Shown in pieces: positions 34,122-43,071 of a stretch of DNA of 62,888 nt (within the stretch, counting starts at the first letter, position 1; each line of letters starts with the position of its first letter). Location: the NCBI GenBank assembly GCA_002839355.1, contig PGXW01000039.1:1-62888 (forward strand), written 5' to 3'. Origin of the DNA: Spirochaetae bacterium HGW-Spirochaetae-2. GTDB lineage: Bacteria > Spirochaetota > Spirochaetia > Sphaerochaetales > Sphaerochaetaceae. Below the pieces are notes generated by a model. The model worked only from the letters and a program-made list of their open reading frames with translations. It searched no databases and had not been told where the DNA came from. Both the position numbers and the translations under genes were made by a program.

Positions 34122-34870
34122 ATGCTGGCTAAACGAATAATTCCCTGTCTCGATGTCAGGGATGGCAGGACGGTCAAGGGTGTCAACTTTGTGAATTTGC
34201 GCGATGCTGGCGATGCCGTCGCGAGTTGACTTTTCTCGATATCACCGCAACGGTCGAGAATAGGGGAACCTTCACATCGTTGGTACGACGTATTGCCGAT
34301 GTCATCGATATTCCGTTCACCGTTGGCGGAGGAATACGGAATGTGGCCGATGTCGGGGCCCTGTTGGACGCGGGTGCGGACAAGATCTCCATAAACAGCA
34401 TGGCGGTGAAGGATCCCAGGATCATCGATACGCTGGCCAAGGAATTCGGCAGCCAATGTGTGGTCTGTGCGATCGATGTCCGTTCCAACCACTCTTTCGA
34501 TGTCGATGGGATGCTCGGGTGGGAAGTCTATGTGGCCGGAGGTAGGATACCAACAGGCATGGAGGCCCTTTCCTGGGCGGTGGAAGCCGAGGACCGTGGC
34601 GCCGGGGAGATCCTGCTCACATCCATGGACCATGATGGTACGAAAGGTGGCTTTGCGGTCGAACTGACGCGACGTTTCAGCGATCGTGTCCGTATTCCGA
34701 TAATCGCATCGGGTGGGGCTGGAGCGATGGAACATTTTACCGAAATCTTCACATCCGGCGGTGCGGATGCCGCATTGGCTGCCTCGATTTTCCATTTTCA
34801 CGAGATAGACATTCCCGAACTGAAGATTTTTCTGGAGAAACATGGTATACCTATACGCCTGAACCGTTAG
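34122..34870 (+). pseudogene. hisF: imidazole glycerol phosphate synthase cyclase, internal deletion
   Basis: HisF makes imidazole-glycerol phosphate using ammonia from HisH. The frame from 34122 reads a normal start ([20 protein letters not shown], with the catalytic Cys/Asp region) up to LRDAGDAVA and then a stop near 34228. The rest continues in another frame from about 34223 ([15 protein letters not shown]) to the end, with normal phosphate loops (GGGIRNVADVGALL, ASGGAGAMEHF). About twelve residues that normally join GDPV to ELTFLD (helix 1 and the start of strand 2) are absent, a deletion near 34 bases. The protein cannot be made as written, and even reframed the barrel would lack helix 1. 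Confidence 0.87.
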
Positions 34871-34886
34871 GTTGGAGGGAGTTTTG

Positions 34887-35495
34887 ATGCAGGTAGATTT
34901 TAATAAGGGTAATGGACTGGTACCGGCAATCGTACAAGATGCGGTGACACGTCGTGTCCTCATGCTCGGGTATATGAATGAGGAGGCTTTGACCATTACG
35001 CAAGAACGTGGCCTGGTGACTTTTTATTCGCGCACCCGACAAAAATTGTGGACGAAGGGCGAGACGAGTGGAAATTATCTTACGGTCCGAGAGATTGTCG
35101 CCGACTGCGACAACGACACCCTGCTCATAAAGGCGATCCCATCCGGCCCGGTCTGCCATACAGGTAGCGACACCTGCTTCGATGAAACCAACGATCCCGA
35201 GCTCATGACTTCAAGCGAATTCCTGCTCTATCTGGAGGAAGTCATCCACGACCGTCGGGAGCATCCGATCGAGGGTTCGTATACCAACCACCTGTTCTCA
35301 AGAGGCATCAACAAGATAGCCCAGAAGGTTGGAGAGGAGGCTGTCGAGCTCGTCATAGAGGCGAAGGACGACAACAAGCCTCTTTTCCTTGGCGAAGCCG
35401 CGGATCTCATGTACCACATGCTGGTGCTCCTTGCTCAGAAGAACATCAGGCTGGACGAGGTCATCGAAGTTCTCAAAGGGCGCCACTCCCGCTAG
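34887..35495 (+). CDS. hisI: bifunctional phosphoribosyl-AMP cyclohydrolase / PR-ATP pyrophosphatase
   Basis: This carries out steps two and three of histidine synthesis (HisIE). The 202-residue protein has the HisI domain first (MLGYMNEEAL, then FYSRTRQKLWTKGETSGNYL, then the metal-binding CDNDTLL and CHTGSDTCF), followed by the HisE domain (about 110-202) with the pattern HPIEGSYTNHLFSRG, KVGEEAVELVIEAK and EAADLMYHMLVLL. The ATG at 34887 is taken because GGAGGGAG lies upstream; an in-frame TTG at 34872 is less likely. It is the last his gene. Confidence 0.94.
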   Translation: MQVDFNKGNGLVPAIVQDAVTRRVLMLGYMNEEALTITQERGLVTFYSRTRQKLWTKGETSGNYLTVREIVADCDNDTLLIKAIPSGPVCHTGSDTCFDETNDPELMTSSEFLLYLEEVIHDRREHPIEGSYTNHLFSRGINKIAQKVGEEAVELVIEAKDDNKPLFLGEAADLMYHMLVLLAQKNIRLDEVIEVLKGRHSR

Positions 35496-35502
35496 GTCGC
35501 CC

Positions 35503-36435
35503 ATGGGAAAACCTGAAAGGAGCGCCCATACCAAAACCGGGGTGAGGATCTCCCTCATCTCCATAATCTCCAGCATACTGCTGTCTCTTCTGAAACTGAC
35601 CACAGGAATAATCGGTAAATCCTCGGCACTGGTCTCTGATGGGGTGAATTCCATCAGCGATGTCGTCAGTTATACGGTCGTCATGGGCGGAGTCGCAGCT
35701 TCCGATCGGGAAGCCGACAGCAACCACCAGTACGGACATGAGAAGTTGGAGAGCATCGTCTCGGTATTCCTTGCCCTGGTAATCTTCGGTACTGGAGTCG
35801 GTATCGGCTTGTCAGGCATACGGAATATCGGCCGTGTGGATACCTTGGCGATTCCCACCCTGTTGCCACTGCTCGGTGCAGGTTTTTCCATAATCACCAA
35901 GCTGTTGTTGTGGCAGCTGACGACACGGGCTGCGAAAAAGACGAGCCTAAACTCCTTGCGTGCATTGGCGACCGACCATTTGTCGGATGTCCTTTCCTCT
36001 ACAGGAGCCTTGGTCGGTGTAGTCGGCGCACGATTGGGATATCCGGTACTCGATCCGATCGCATCGGTCATAATCGCCCTGCTGATCGTGAAATCGGCTG
36101 TCGAGGTCTTCAGGTCGGCCATTTCCGTGCTCATGGATTCGTCGGTGGATAAGAATACGAAGGCCCAGCTTGAAAATGCGATCCTCTCGAATCACCAGGT
36201 GCAACGGATCGATTTGTTGCGGACCCGGACGGTGGGAGCCGGTTTTTGGGTGGAAGTGGAAATCTGTTGTTGCCGGCATCTGAGGCTACATGAAGCCCAT
36301 GATGTCGCAGAAGAGATCCATGATCGGATCGAGGGCAAGTTTCCCAAGGTCCGTCATGTCATGGTCCACACGAATCCCTGTAGCGGCGACGCCGAGTTCT
36401 GCAGCCGGTGCAAGGCCAAGGATTTGGTCGAGTAG
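35503..36435 (+). CDS. cation diffusion facilitator transporter
   Basis: This exports divalent metal ions (Zn, Fe, Mn or Co) by proton antiport. The 310-residue protein has about six hydrophobic segments in residues 20-210. The metal-site motifs are SDGVNSISDV in helix 2 and ATDHLSDVLSS in helix 5, with HQYGHEKLES between. The C-terminal cytoplasmic domain (about 215-300) has the ferredoxin-like fold pattern ending in FPKVRHVMVHTNP, followed by a Cys-rich tail (CSGDAEFCSRC). It starts eight bases after hisI, so it may be co-transcribed. The metal cannot be told from sequence. Confidence 0.88.
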   Translation: MGKPERSAHTKTGVRISLISIISSILLSLLKLTTGIIGKSSALVSDGVNSISDVVSYTVVMGGVAASDREADSNHQYGHEKLESIVSVFLALVIFGTGVGIGLSGIRNIGRVDTLAIPTLLPLLGAGFSIITKLLLWQLTTRAAKKTSLNSLRALATDHLSDVLSSTGALVGVVGARLGYPVLDPIASVIIALLIVKSAVEVFRSAISVLMDSSVDKNTKAQLENAILSNHQVQRIDLLRTRTVGAGFWVEVEICCCRHLRLHEAHDVAEEIHDRIEGKFPKVRHVMVHTNPCSGDAEFCSRCKAKDLVE

Positions 36436-36476
36436 ATCGGACCATTGCGCTGCCAATCGGCACCAAGACAACGTAT

Positions 36477-37685
36477 CTATGGCGTCTCCTTGAAAAAGCC
36501 GATTCCACCTTTTCCATTTCTTTTTACTTCATACATCGCCGAATCGGCATTCCGAACCAAGGTCTCACCATCTTTGCCGGTATCGGGGTATACGGCGATG
36601 CCGATGGATGAATCGATTGTACACTCCACTGTCTCGATATGCATGGGTTCTTGGAGCATCGTATGGATTTTCTCGGTAAGGCTCTCCGCAATCGCCATAT
36701 CCTCGATATCTCGGAATATAATCGCAAATTCATCTCCACCAAGACGTGCAACGATATCGGTCTTGCGGATACACTTCAATAGCCGGTCTCCTACCGCAAC
36801 GAGCACCCCATCGCCAATCTCATGGCCATAATTGTCGTTGATGTCCTTGAATCCATCCAAATCGATATAGAGAAGGGCGAACCTCCCGGCATCCCTTTCA
36901 CTCTCGGCTACCACCTGTCCCAACCGTTCGAAAAAGAATCGCCTGTTGGGTAGTCCGGTCAAGGTGTCGCAATTGGCATGCTTCTCCAATTCCATGGCCG
37001 CTTGATGAAGAAGACCCGATTCGTTCTGGATTTTCACATTCTCCGTTTCCAATGCGTACATTGCCATAATTTTCTTCAGCGAATAGAAGACCGTCCCGTA
37101 GGCGGCCAATGAAAGTGTGACCAGCAGGTATAGCGGCCATTTGAAGACAACCAATGAATTATGGATATCATCCGTGGCGTAGAAGTAATAGGCCAGGTTG
37201 AGGAAGATACAGACTACCAAAACCGAGAACATCGGCCAGTTGTTGACCACCGATTCATAGGACAGCCGCAAGTACTTTTGGAACAGGAAGATCACTGCAA
37301 TGTAGAGCACCAATCGAAGGAAGGTATTGGCATATGGGGGCATTGGCAATGATCTACTCAAGTCGAAGCTGAGGAAGATGATCATCATCGCGATATTGAG
37401 GGTAGTGAGAAACGTGAAGCTCCATTGCATGAAACTTAACCGTGTCATCGGTTTGAGGGCTAGGCCGACAACAAGAAACATGATTATGTCAAAACGGGAA
37501 AGTGCTGTAAGGTTTCCATGCATGTAGAACCAGATGGTGCTGGCCATATTAATGGTAAATACCGAGCTGGCGACTATGATGGTGATGTTGCGGCTGAATT
37601 TCGACCTGGTCAAGGTAAACAGGAGAATCACATTCATGACAGAGGAAACACTACCACGTAGAAGATTGATGACAAGGTCATTCAT
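36477..37685 (-). CDS. membrane diguanylate cyclase (GGDEF)
   Basis: This makes cyclic di-GMP. The 402-residue protein has about six hydrophobic segments (residues about 8-225) forming an MASE-like sensor, a short coiled linker, and a C-terminal GGDEF domain. The active-site motif RLGGDEFAII is intact, and RKTD five residues before it forms a product-inhibition I-site. LTGLPNRRFFFERL marks the start of the domain. AAGGAG lies eight bases before ATG 37685. It ends 41 bases from the convergent CDF gene and marks the start of the accessory part of the window. Confidence 0.9.
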   Translation of the reverse strand: MNDLVINLLRGSVSSVMNVILLFTLTRSKFSRNITIIVASSVFTINMASTIWFYMHGNLTALSRFDIIMFLVVGLALKPMTRLSFMQWSFTFLTTLNIAMMIIFLSFDLSRSLPMPPYANTFLRLVLYIAVIFLFQKYLRLSYESVVNNWPMFSVLVVCIFLNLAYYFYATDDIHNSLVVFKWPLYLLVTLSLAAYGTVFYSLKKIMAMYALETENVKIQNESGLLHQAAMELEKHANCDTLTGLPNRRFFFERLGQVVAESERDAGRFALLYIDLDGFKDINDNYGHEIGDGVLVAVGDRLLKCIRKTDIVARLGGDEFAIIFRDIEDMAIAESLTEKIHTMLQEPMHIETVECTIDSSIGIAVYPDTGKDGETLVRNADSAMYEVKRNGKGGIGFFKETP

Positions 37686-37886
37686 CTGGAACACTCCTTC
37701 GTTATCGGATGGTTCCTGGTGTTTGCTGCAATATTTGGGTTGCCTAGATAGGGAGCGTAGTCATGTAGAACTATTTCCAGCATTACCTATCCTTAAAAAA
37801 ACAGTATCAGAAATCTTCATTGCTATGGGAATTGTATAGAAGACCACATGACACTGCAAGCAAAAGGTGCCGGATACGCTTTAAAC

Positions 37887-38816
37887 TTATTGCATTTCGA
37901 TGCTCAGTTGCCAGAGTCTCTGTGCCACCATGGTATCCAACGCATGGGGTGCGGGGATTTCCTCGGTGGTGAAATTGAAGAATTTTCCGGTGATTCCTTC
38001 GACTTCGTTGGAAACGCCAAGGTAATAGAGGGCTTGGGCAGATAGTATTGGAGATCTTGCTGATGGGTTTATCAGCAGATGTTTGAAGAACCTGTAGATC
38101 CTGCCATTGTTCTCTCCCATGTTTGTCCGCACATCACCGGGGTGCATGGCATTGATCGTTACTCCGCTATCCTGGAAATATCGGGAGAATTGGAACATCG
38201 AGAGCAATTGTGCGGTTTTTGCCGAGCCATAACCCTTCAGGCCGGTATAGTGGTGTCGCTCCCAGCGCAGATCATCGATTCTCAGCCCGGCGAGCGCGAA
38301 GCGGTGGCCCTCGGAGTTGACATAGAGAATTCGACCATTTCCCTGCAGTCTCAGCTTCTCCTTCAGGCGGTAGTTGATGATGAATGATGCGAGATAGTTG
38401 ACTTGAAAGACTTCCTCGATATCGTCGGTGGTAAACCGAAGCTTGGTGTTGTACACACCGGCGTTGTGGATGAGTACCGCTATGTCACGACCTATATCGG
38501 CAAGCATATCGGCAGCCGCATGTACGTGATCGAGGTGTGAGAAGTCGGCTATAAAATAGGTACAGGGTACGTTGAAATCATGCTCGATTTCTTGTTTGAG
38601 GCATTCCGACTTTTCCTTGTTTCGGTTGATCAACAGTAGCTCAGCCCCATGTGATGCATAGAGCCGGGCTGTCTCGTAGCCTATCCCGGACGTGGCCCCG
38701 GTGATGACGACCAGCTTCCCATGGAAGTCTTTTTGTTCTTCCTTGGGTGCAGCCTTGTTATTCTTGAGCATGGCTCCGATATTCGACCATGTGTATTCTT
38801 TCAAGTATGGGTTCAC
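37887..38816 (-). CDS. short-chain dehydrogenase/reductase
   Basis: A 309-residue SDR oxidoreductase with the cofactor motif TGATSGIG (39-46), the NAG motif in LIHNAGVYN, the catalytic YGSAK (Tyr-x-x-x-Lys), and AMHPGDVRTNMG. It resembles the retinol dehydrogenase/WWOX-like SDR group. The GTG at 38816 is chosen because GAGGGGG lies eight bases upstream; the frame is open further, but that part lies inside the neighbouring gene. It follows the SnoaL-like gene by 13 bases and is probably co-transcribed. The substrate is unknown. Confidence 0.85.
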   Translation of the reverse strand: MNPYLKEYTWSNIGAMLKNNKAAPKEEQKDFHGKLVVITGATSGIGYETARLYASHGAELLLINRNKEKSECLKQEIEHDFNVPCTYFIADFSHLDHVHAAADMLADIGRDIAVLIHNAGVYNTKLRFTTDDIEEVFQVNYLASFIINYRLKEKLRLQGNGRILYVNSEGHRFALAGLRIDDLRWERHHYTGLKGYGSAKTAQLLSMFQFSRYFQDSGVTINAMHPGDVRTNMGENNGRIYRFFKHLLINPSARSPILSAQALYYLGVSNEVEGITGKFFNFTTEEIPAPHALDTMVAQRLWQLSIEMQ

Positions 38817-38829
38817 CTTCAATTCCCCC

Positions 38830-39270
38830 TCAACCGAATTTCTTATGCATGAATTTCCGATAGGCTTTGCCAAATCGGGGAATGTTGTCGAATATGTCTC
38901 CCCACAGGTCATAGTAATCGCGTTGTTCGATTATTTTTCCATGCTCGTTCAAGGTCACCCTGCTTGAGCCGTATACGGACGAGTTCGGATATTTCTTGAA
39001 GCTCAGACTCATTTCCCATTCAAGGAATATGATATTGTCGTTCTGGGCGATATTCTTGATATCCATTTTCAGGTTGTTGGACCGGGCAATCAGTCGCTCG
39101 GTCATGGCTTTGAATTCGCTTATCCCGTATATCTTTTGGACACTGTCCCAAAAATATATACCATCGTCATAATAGGGCAGGATGTGTGACCAGTCGGGCT
39201 TGCCCTCGGTATTGTAGATGTTGGTCCATAGGTCCTTTAGGTGTTCCTTGCTCTGTATGTACTGTTCCAT
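38830..39270 (-). CDS. SnoaL/NTF2-like protein
   Basis: A 146-residue protein with the cone-shaped alpha+beta pattern of SnoaL-like/NTF2 proteins: an N-terminal helix (KEHLKDLWTNIYN), a PYYDDGIYFWDSV segment, a helix FKAMTERLIARSN, and paired strands NIIFLEWEMSL, GSSRVTLNEHGKIIEQRDYYD. Such domains act as polyketide cyclases, isomerases or simply ligand binders. It is paired with the SDR gene, so they probably act on the same small molecule. No catalytic residues can be assigned. Confidence 0.72.
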   Translation of the reverse strand: MEQYIQSKEHLKDLWTNIYNTEGKPDWSHILPYYDDGIYFWDSVQKIYGISEFKAMTERLIARSNNLKMDIKNIAQNDNIIFLEWEMSLSFKKYPNSSVYGSSRVTLNEHGKIIEQRDYYDLWGDIFDNIPRFGKAYRKFMHKKFG

Positions 39271-39441
39271 GCTGTGCTACCTTGATCCTTTCATCAGTTG
39301 TATCATATTTTTTCGACTTCGGTCATAAAAAAATGGTATTGCCATCGATTTGCTAGGACTTACGCACCAAACTTCATTTGATGGAAAAGAAAGATCCCGA
39401 GCGGGAATGGATAGGTCTTAACGTCCCTCTTTGGAGTTGTC

Positions 39442-39853
39442 ATGGATGCGATATCGATTGTATTGATGCTATTCGGCGTCTTGGAATTGTCAAACGTTCT
39501 TGTGCTCTACTTGGCTCCAGGATCAAAAAGAGGAAATAGCGTTGGATTTTTCGATGCCTATGAGAAGTCGAAATCCGACCCGGAAATCCATGCTCTTGTC
39601 ACATATCTTGTCAATTGGGTAGCCGGGACCAAGCTGATTGCCAAACGAAGCGAGTGGAAAGGGAGCATGGAATGGTCCACTCTCCCGAGCGAGTGAAGGC
39701 AACGTAGTATCCTTCCTTTTTATCGTCCTTCTCATCGGTGTCATCATCACCGGGAATGCCTCGACAAAGGTTTTCAGCATCATGATTGTGTGTTTCGTGG
39801 CATTTTTCTTTATTGCCCTGGTGGTATATCTGGTCGTCTTGCAACGGGCATGA
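39442..39853 (+). pseudogene. small membrane protein interrupted by a repeat
   Basis: The frame from 39442 encodes MDAISIVLMLFGVLELSNVL and continues to TYLVNWVAGTKLI with one clear membrane helix, then runs into a foreign, palindromic repeat (39635-39695) and stops at 39696. In another frame directly after the repeat, VSFLFIVLLIGVIITGNAST and VFSIMIVCFVAFFFIALVVYLVV continue to 39853 with two more helices. The two parts read naturally as one three-helix protein of about 115 residues broken by an insertion of about 70 bases. The family is not recognised. Confidence 0.6.
39635..39695. repeat. short palindromic repeat, uninterrupted copy
   Basis: The segment begins TGATTGCCAAACGAAGCGAG and ends TCCACTCTCCCGAGCGAGTG, with GAGTGG / CCACTC and GGGAG / CTCCC self-complementary arms. 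The same left and right halves flank the IS element at 43917-43943 and 45913-45932. This copy has 12 bases between the halves instead of the IS. It lies inside the small membrane gene above and destroys it. Confidence 0.65.
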
Positions 39854-40064
39854 CAAAGGAAATTGTCTGTACATGTCGATCCTTGATCTTCCTTCGGTCC
39901 AATCGATTGCAGAACAATGATACACGTGGACTTGTCGCCTCATGATCCGTTGGTATCAGGAGACCTCCTGTCCTGTACCACGACCGCAACACACCAACTC
40001 CACTCAGGATCAGTAGGATTGCCGTTATACATTCCGAGGCAAGGTGGAAAGTTATCCTCAACTT

Positions 40065-41189
40065 TCAAGAACGTGCCGAAAGCTTTTTCCGACCATTCAT
40101 ATACGAAGGGAGGACATGGGAGTAACTCTGGTTTTTCTTCAACACGATCTCCTCACACAGGTATTTCAGGAAATGGGGATGGCTGAAACCCTTGTGCACC
40201 AACATGTCCTTGATATTCTTGTCCGCCAGAAGCTTGCCCAGGATTCGGGCGGACTGACAAATCTCAGTCAGTTCTTTCAACTCCTTCCGATACGTTTTGG
40301 CTGTGAGCCCCGCCCCTACTTTGCTTCCGATAATCCGTCCCGCCAGCAATGCGGGATAGATTCCTTCTCCCAAAACAGAATCGACAAGACCTGTCGCATC
40401 TCCGGCAAGAAATATATTTCCGGAAGCCAATATGTTGGCAGGCTTTCCATTGGGGATGATCGCACCCTCCAGATGTGGCTCATCAATGTGCAGCCGAGCG
40501 AAGAGTTGCTTCGCCGCATCCAGTACCATGCCGTCCTTTTTCGTGCCTCCGACACCTACGGAGGCGTACCGGTCGGTATAAGCGAAACACCATCCGTATC
40601 CCTCGTCAATAAGATCCATATACAGATGGAAACCTTGCGGAAGTGAGGAGGAAATTGGCAAAGAATAATTCTTGCCGACACAGAAACCATCAGAGCGTTG
40701 GATGTCTCTATTTATATATTTCCTCACCATGCTATTCGCGCCGTCGGCACCGATGAGAATGTTGAAACGAAGCGTGTCGCCATTGTCGAGGAGGAGGGTG
40801 TTGTCATCGGCAATACAGGTTGCTCGAGTTCCCTCGATCAACTCTCCTCCCATTTCCAGGTATTTCCTACACAGCATATGGTCAAAGTCAAACCGGCTCA
40901 CCATATAGGCGTCCTGGGTGAGTTTTAGTTTCAGTTCGCTTCCATGGTGATGGATGAATACATCTGAAGATGGGTAGAAGATTGAGTTGTCAGTGGAATC
41001 GAAACCCAATGCCACAATCTCCCGAATGGCAGGATACGTGAGAAACCCTCCGCACAGTTTCTTCCGGGGAAAAACCGCTTTCTCTATGATCAGTACACTG
41101 AGATTCCTCTTGCGTAAGTGAATTCCGGCAGTTAGTCCCGCTATACCTGCGCCAACAATGACAATGTCGAATTCTTGAATTTTCATCAT
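40065..41189 (-). CDS. FAD-dependent geranylgeranyl-reductase-family protein
   Basis: A 374-residue flavoprotein of the geranylgeranyl reductase/lycopene cyclase-like family. It has the N-terminal dinucleotide motif IVGAGIAGLTAGIHLRKR, the family motif CGGFLTYPAI (PxxKxCGG-like: FPRKKLCGG), VSRFDFDHMLCRKY, LIGADGANSMVRKY, and the second FAD motif NIFLAGDATGLVDSVLGEG. Members reduce isoprenoid chains or hydroxylate/oxidise small molecules; the substrate here is unknown. Two adjacent ATGs begin the frame. It is single and divergent from the amidohydrolase gene. Confidence 0.85.
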   Translation of the reverse strand: MMKIQEFDIVIVGAGIAGLTAGIHLRKRNLSVLIIEKAVFPRKKLCGGFLTYPAIREIVALGFDSTDNSIFYPSSDVFIHHHGSELKLKLTQDAYMVSRFDFDHMLCRKYLEMGGELIEGTRATCIADDNTLLLDNGDTLRFNILIGADGANSMVRKYINRDIQRSDGFCVGKNYSLPISSSLPQGFHLYMDLIDEGYGWCFAYTDRYASVGVGGTKKDGMVLDAAKQLFARLHIDEPHLEGAIIPNGKPANILASGNIFLAGDATGLVDSVLGEGIYPALLAGRIIGSKVGAGLTAKTYRKELKELTEICQSARILGKLLADKNIKDMLVHKGFSHPHFLKYLCEEIVLKKNQSYSHVLPSYMNGRKKLSARS

Positions 41190-41527
41190 CTTGTTCTCTG
41201 TGCTGTTGCAAAGATCGGCTGGTTATCCCATACGCCTTGTGCGAACTATATCACGGATGGAACCTTGTGGAAATTTTCTTTTTTCCAAGCACCTGCGAAA
41301 CTGGTCGCCGATGGTTTGGGATTGCGTGCCTGCATACGGATATAGGAACGACTAAATCTGGTTATTCTGGATGGATCCACAACATCCTGTTGTCGCAGGA
41401 TACAGAAAACAGGCGAATTACAACAAAATGCTTAGGTGTTGACACGCGTTCTCATACACTCGTTCGATGGTACCAAACTTCTGCAAGCCGTATCTTATCC
41501 ATTGTAAAGCGTGAGGAGGATACTGGT
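41190..41527. other. 338-base divergent intergenic region
   Basis: This lies between the divergent flavoprotein and amidohydrolase genes. I find no gene or RNA in it. An AT-rich stretch around 41335-41440 could carry promoters for both directions, but no hexamer pair stands out clearly. GGAGGA just before 41528 is the ribosome-binding site of the amidohydrolase. Confidence 0.4.
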
Positions 41528-42961
41528 ATGACAAGAAGAAAATGTAAGAACTTCGTATGTGGATCTGTCTTGGTGTTCATGTTGCTGATGACGTCGTGTT
41601 TTTCCGGACCCCGTGCAGTTCGGGTGGAACTTCCAAAGATTCGGCAGGTGCATGCCACGCAAGCTTTCGTACATGCATCGGTGATTCCCATGACAGAGCC
41701 CGATACAGTTATCGACGATGCGATCGTGATTGTCGAAGGCCAAACAATTGTGTATGTGGGTACAGATTATGAAAGGATTCCAGTGACTGCGGATATTATC
41801 GACTGTTCGGGTATGTGGATAGTTCCTGGTTTAGCCGATGCCCATGTCCATCTTCTTTTCAATTCTCTCGACCCTCTGTTGTTTCTTGCAAATGGAGTAA
41901 CCTCGGTTCGCAATATGGCTTCTTTGACAGACTCCGGGCGTGATGATGCCAGGTTTGCCTTCAGCGACCACCTGGAATTCCGTGATTCGATCCGCAGGGG
42001 AGAAGTACTTTCGCCTTGGGTCTACCAAGCAAGCCCCATCCATGAGGCACGTACGGGCCAATATTTTGATAGGGCACTCTATGTGAACACAAATTCAGCT
42101 CAAGCAGGCAAGGAAGCGGTTCAAGAAGCCTACGAGAAAGGGTTCGACTATTTCAAGATATACAACAAGCTTCCATCGTATGCATTTTTCAATATTGTAC
42201 GGGAAGCAGAGGAGTTGGGGTTGCCAGTTGTGGGACATGTTCCACACGAGGTGTCTTTGGAAGCGGTGCTCGATAGCTCTTCAATGCATTCCATCGAGCA
42301 TCTCACCGGTTATATCAATCCTTTCGGCAAGATGAAGTTCAGTCCCGACAGGCTCGATGCAATCGCCAACCGCACTGCTGAAGCAGGAGTCTGGAACGTC
42401 CCTACATTGGAAGTATGGAAGAATATTGTCGCACCCGAACACATCGATGCTATCGATACCGATCCGTGGACTCGCTACATATCCACGCCCAATCGAAAAA
42501 TATGGTCAGGTTCGATCAAATCGTTTTCCAATCTGATCAAGAAGCAAGTGGAAGGCTACACAATCCTGCCATCCAGCCACATGGAGGATTTCGAATTGAT
42601 TGTGAAGGCTCTGATTGAAGCAAAAGCTCCAATCGCAGCTGGGACGGACAGTGGAACCCTGAACGTGGTTGCGGGAATTTCTTTGCATAGGGAATTGGAG
42701 GCTTTGGTGGAACTGGGAATGACTCCATGGGAAGCACTTGCCGCATCGACGATACATGCCGCCGAATGCTTTCACAGGGCCGGTGAATTTGGTTCTGTGC
42801 AAGCCGGCATGCGGGCCGACCTGTTGGTTCTTTCCAGCAACCCTCTCGAAGATATTGCAAAACTGCGCGATATCAAATTTGTTGTTGTACAAGGTGTGCC
42901 ATATAGCCAGTCAGAATTATCGGGCATGCTCGATCAATTGGCTTCAGCCAACTATCGTTGA
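41528..42961 (+). CDS. amidohydrolase lipoprotein
   Basis: A 477-residue exported member of the amidohydrolase superfamily, probably an imidazolonepropionase- or prolidase-like hydrolase. It has a lipoprotein signal (VFMLLMTSC, Cys24). The metal-site motifs are GLADAHVHLLF (HxH), VVGHVPHEV, SIEHLTGY (third and fourth His) and AAGTDSGT (catalytic Asp). The start codon follows GGAGGA by about eight bases; upstream in-frame sequence lacks a signal and is ignored. No substrate can be assigned. Confidence 0.85.
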   Translation: MTRRKCKNFVCGSVLVFMLLMTSCFSGPRAVRVELPKIRQVHATQAFVHASVIPMTEPDTVIDDAIVIVEGQTIVYVGTDYERIPVTADIIDCSGMWIVPGLADAHVHLLFNSLDPLLFLANGVTSVRNMASLTDSGRDDARFAFSDHLEFRDSIRRGEVLSPWVYQASPIHEARTGQYFDRALYVNTNSAQAGKEAVQEAYEKGFDYFKIYNKLPSYAFFNIVREAEELGLPVVGHVPHEVSLEAVLDSSSMHSIEHLTGYINPFGKMKFSPDRLDAIANRTAEAGVWNVPTLEVWKNIVAPEHIDAIDTDPWTRYISTPNRKIWSGSIKSFSNLIKKQVEGYTILPSSHMEDFELIVKALIEAKAPIAAGTDSGTLNVVAGISLHRELEALVELGMTPWEALAASTIHAAECFHRAGEFGSVQAGMRADLLVLSSNPLEDIAKLRDIKFVVVQGVPYSQSELSGMLDQLASANYR

Positions 42962-43071
42962 CCTGTCATATTTGAACATACGTCTGGGTATGATTGCCGA
43001 ACGAGTACTGGCAACGTAAGGTGTCCGATGGAACCTTCCATATCGAACCTTGGCTTGATATACTCCACTTC

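Noticed and set aside
39917-40186. Plus-strand frame of 89 codons before the flavoprotein gene
   Set aside because: It overlaps the flavoprotein gene in antisense, has no recognised domain and lacks a ribosome-binding site.
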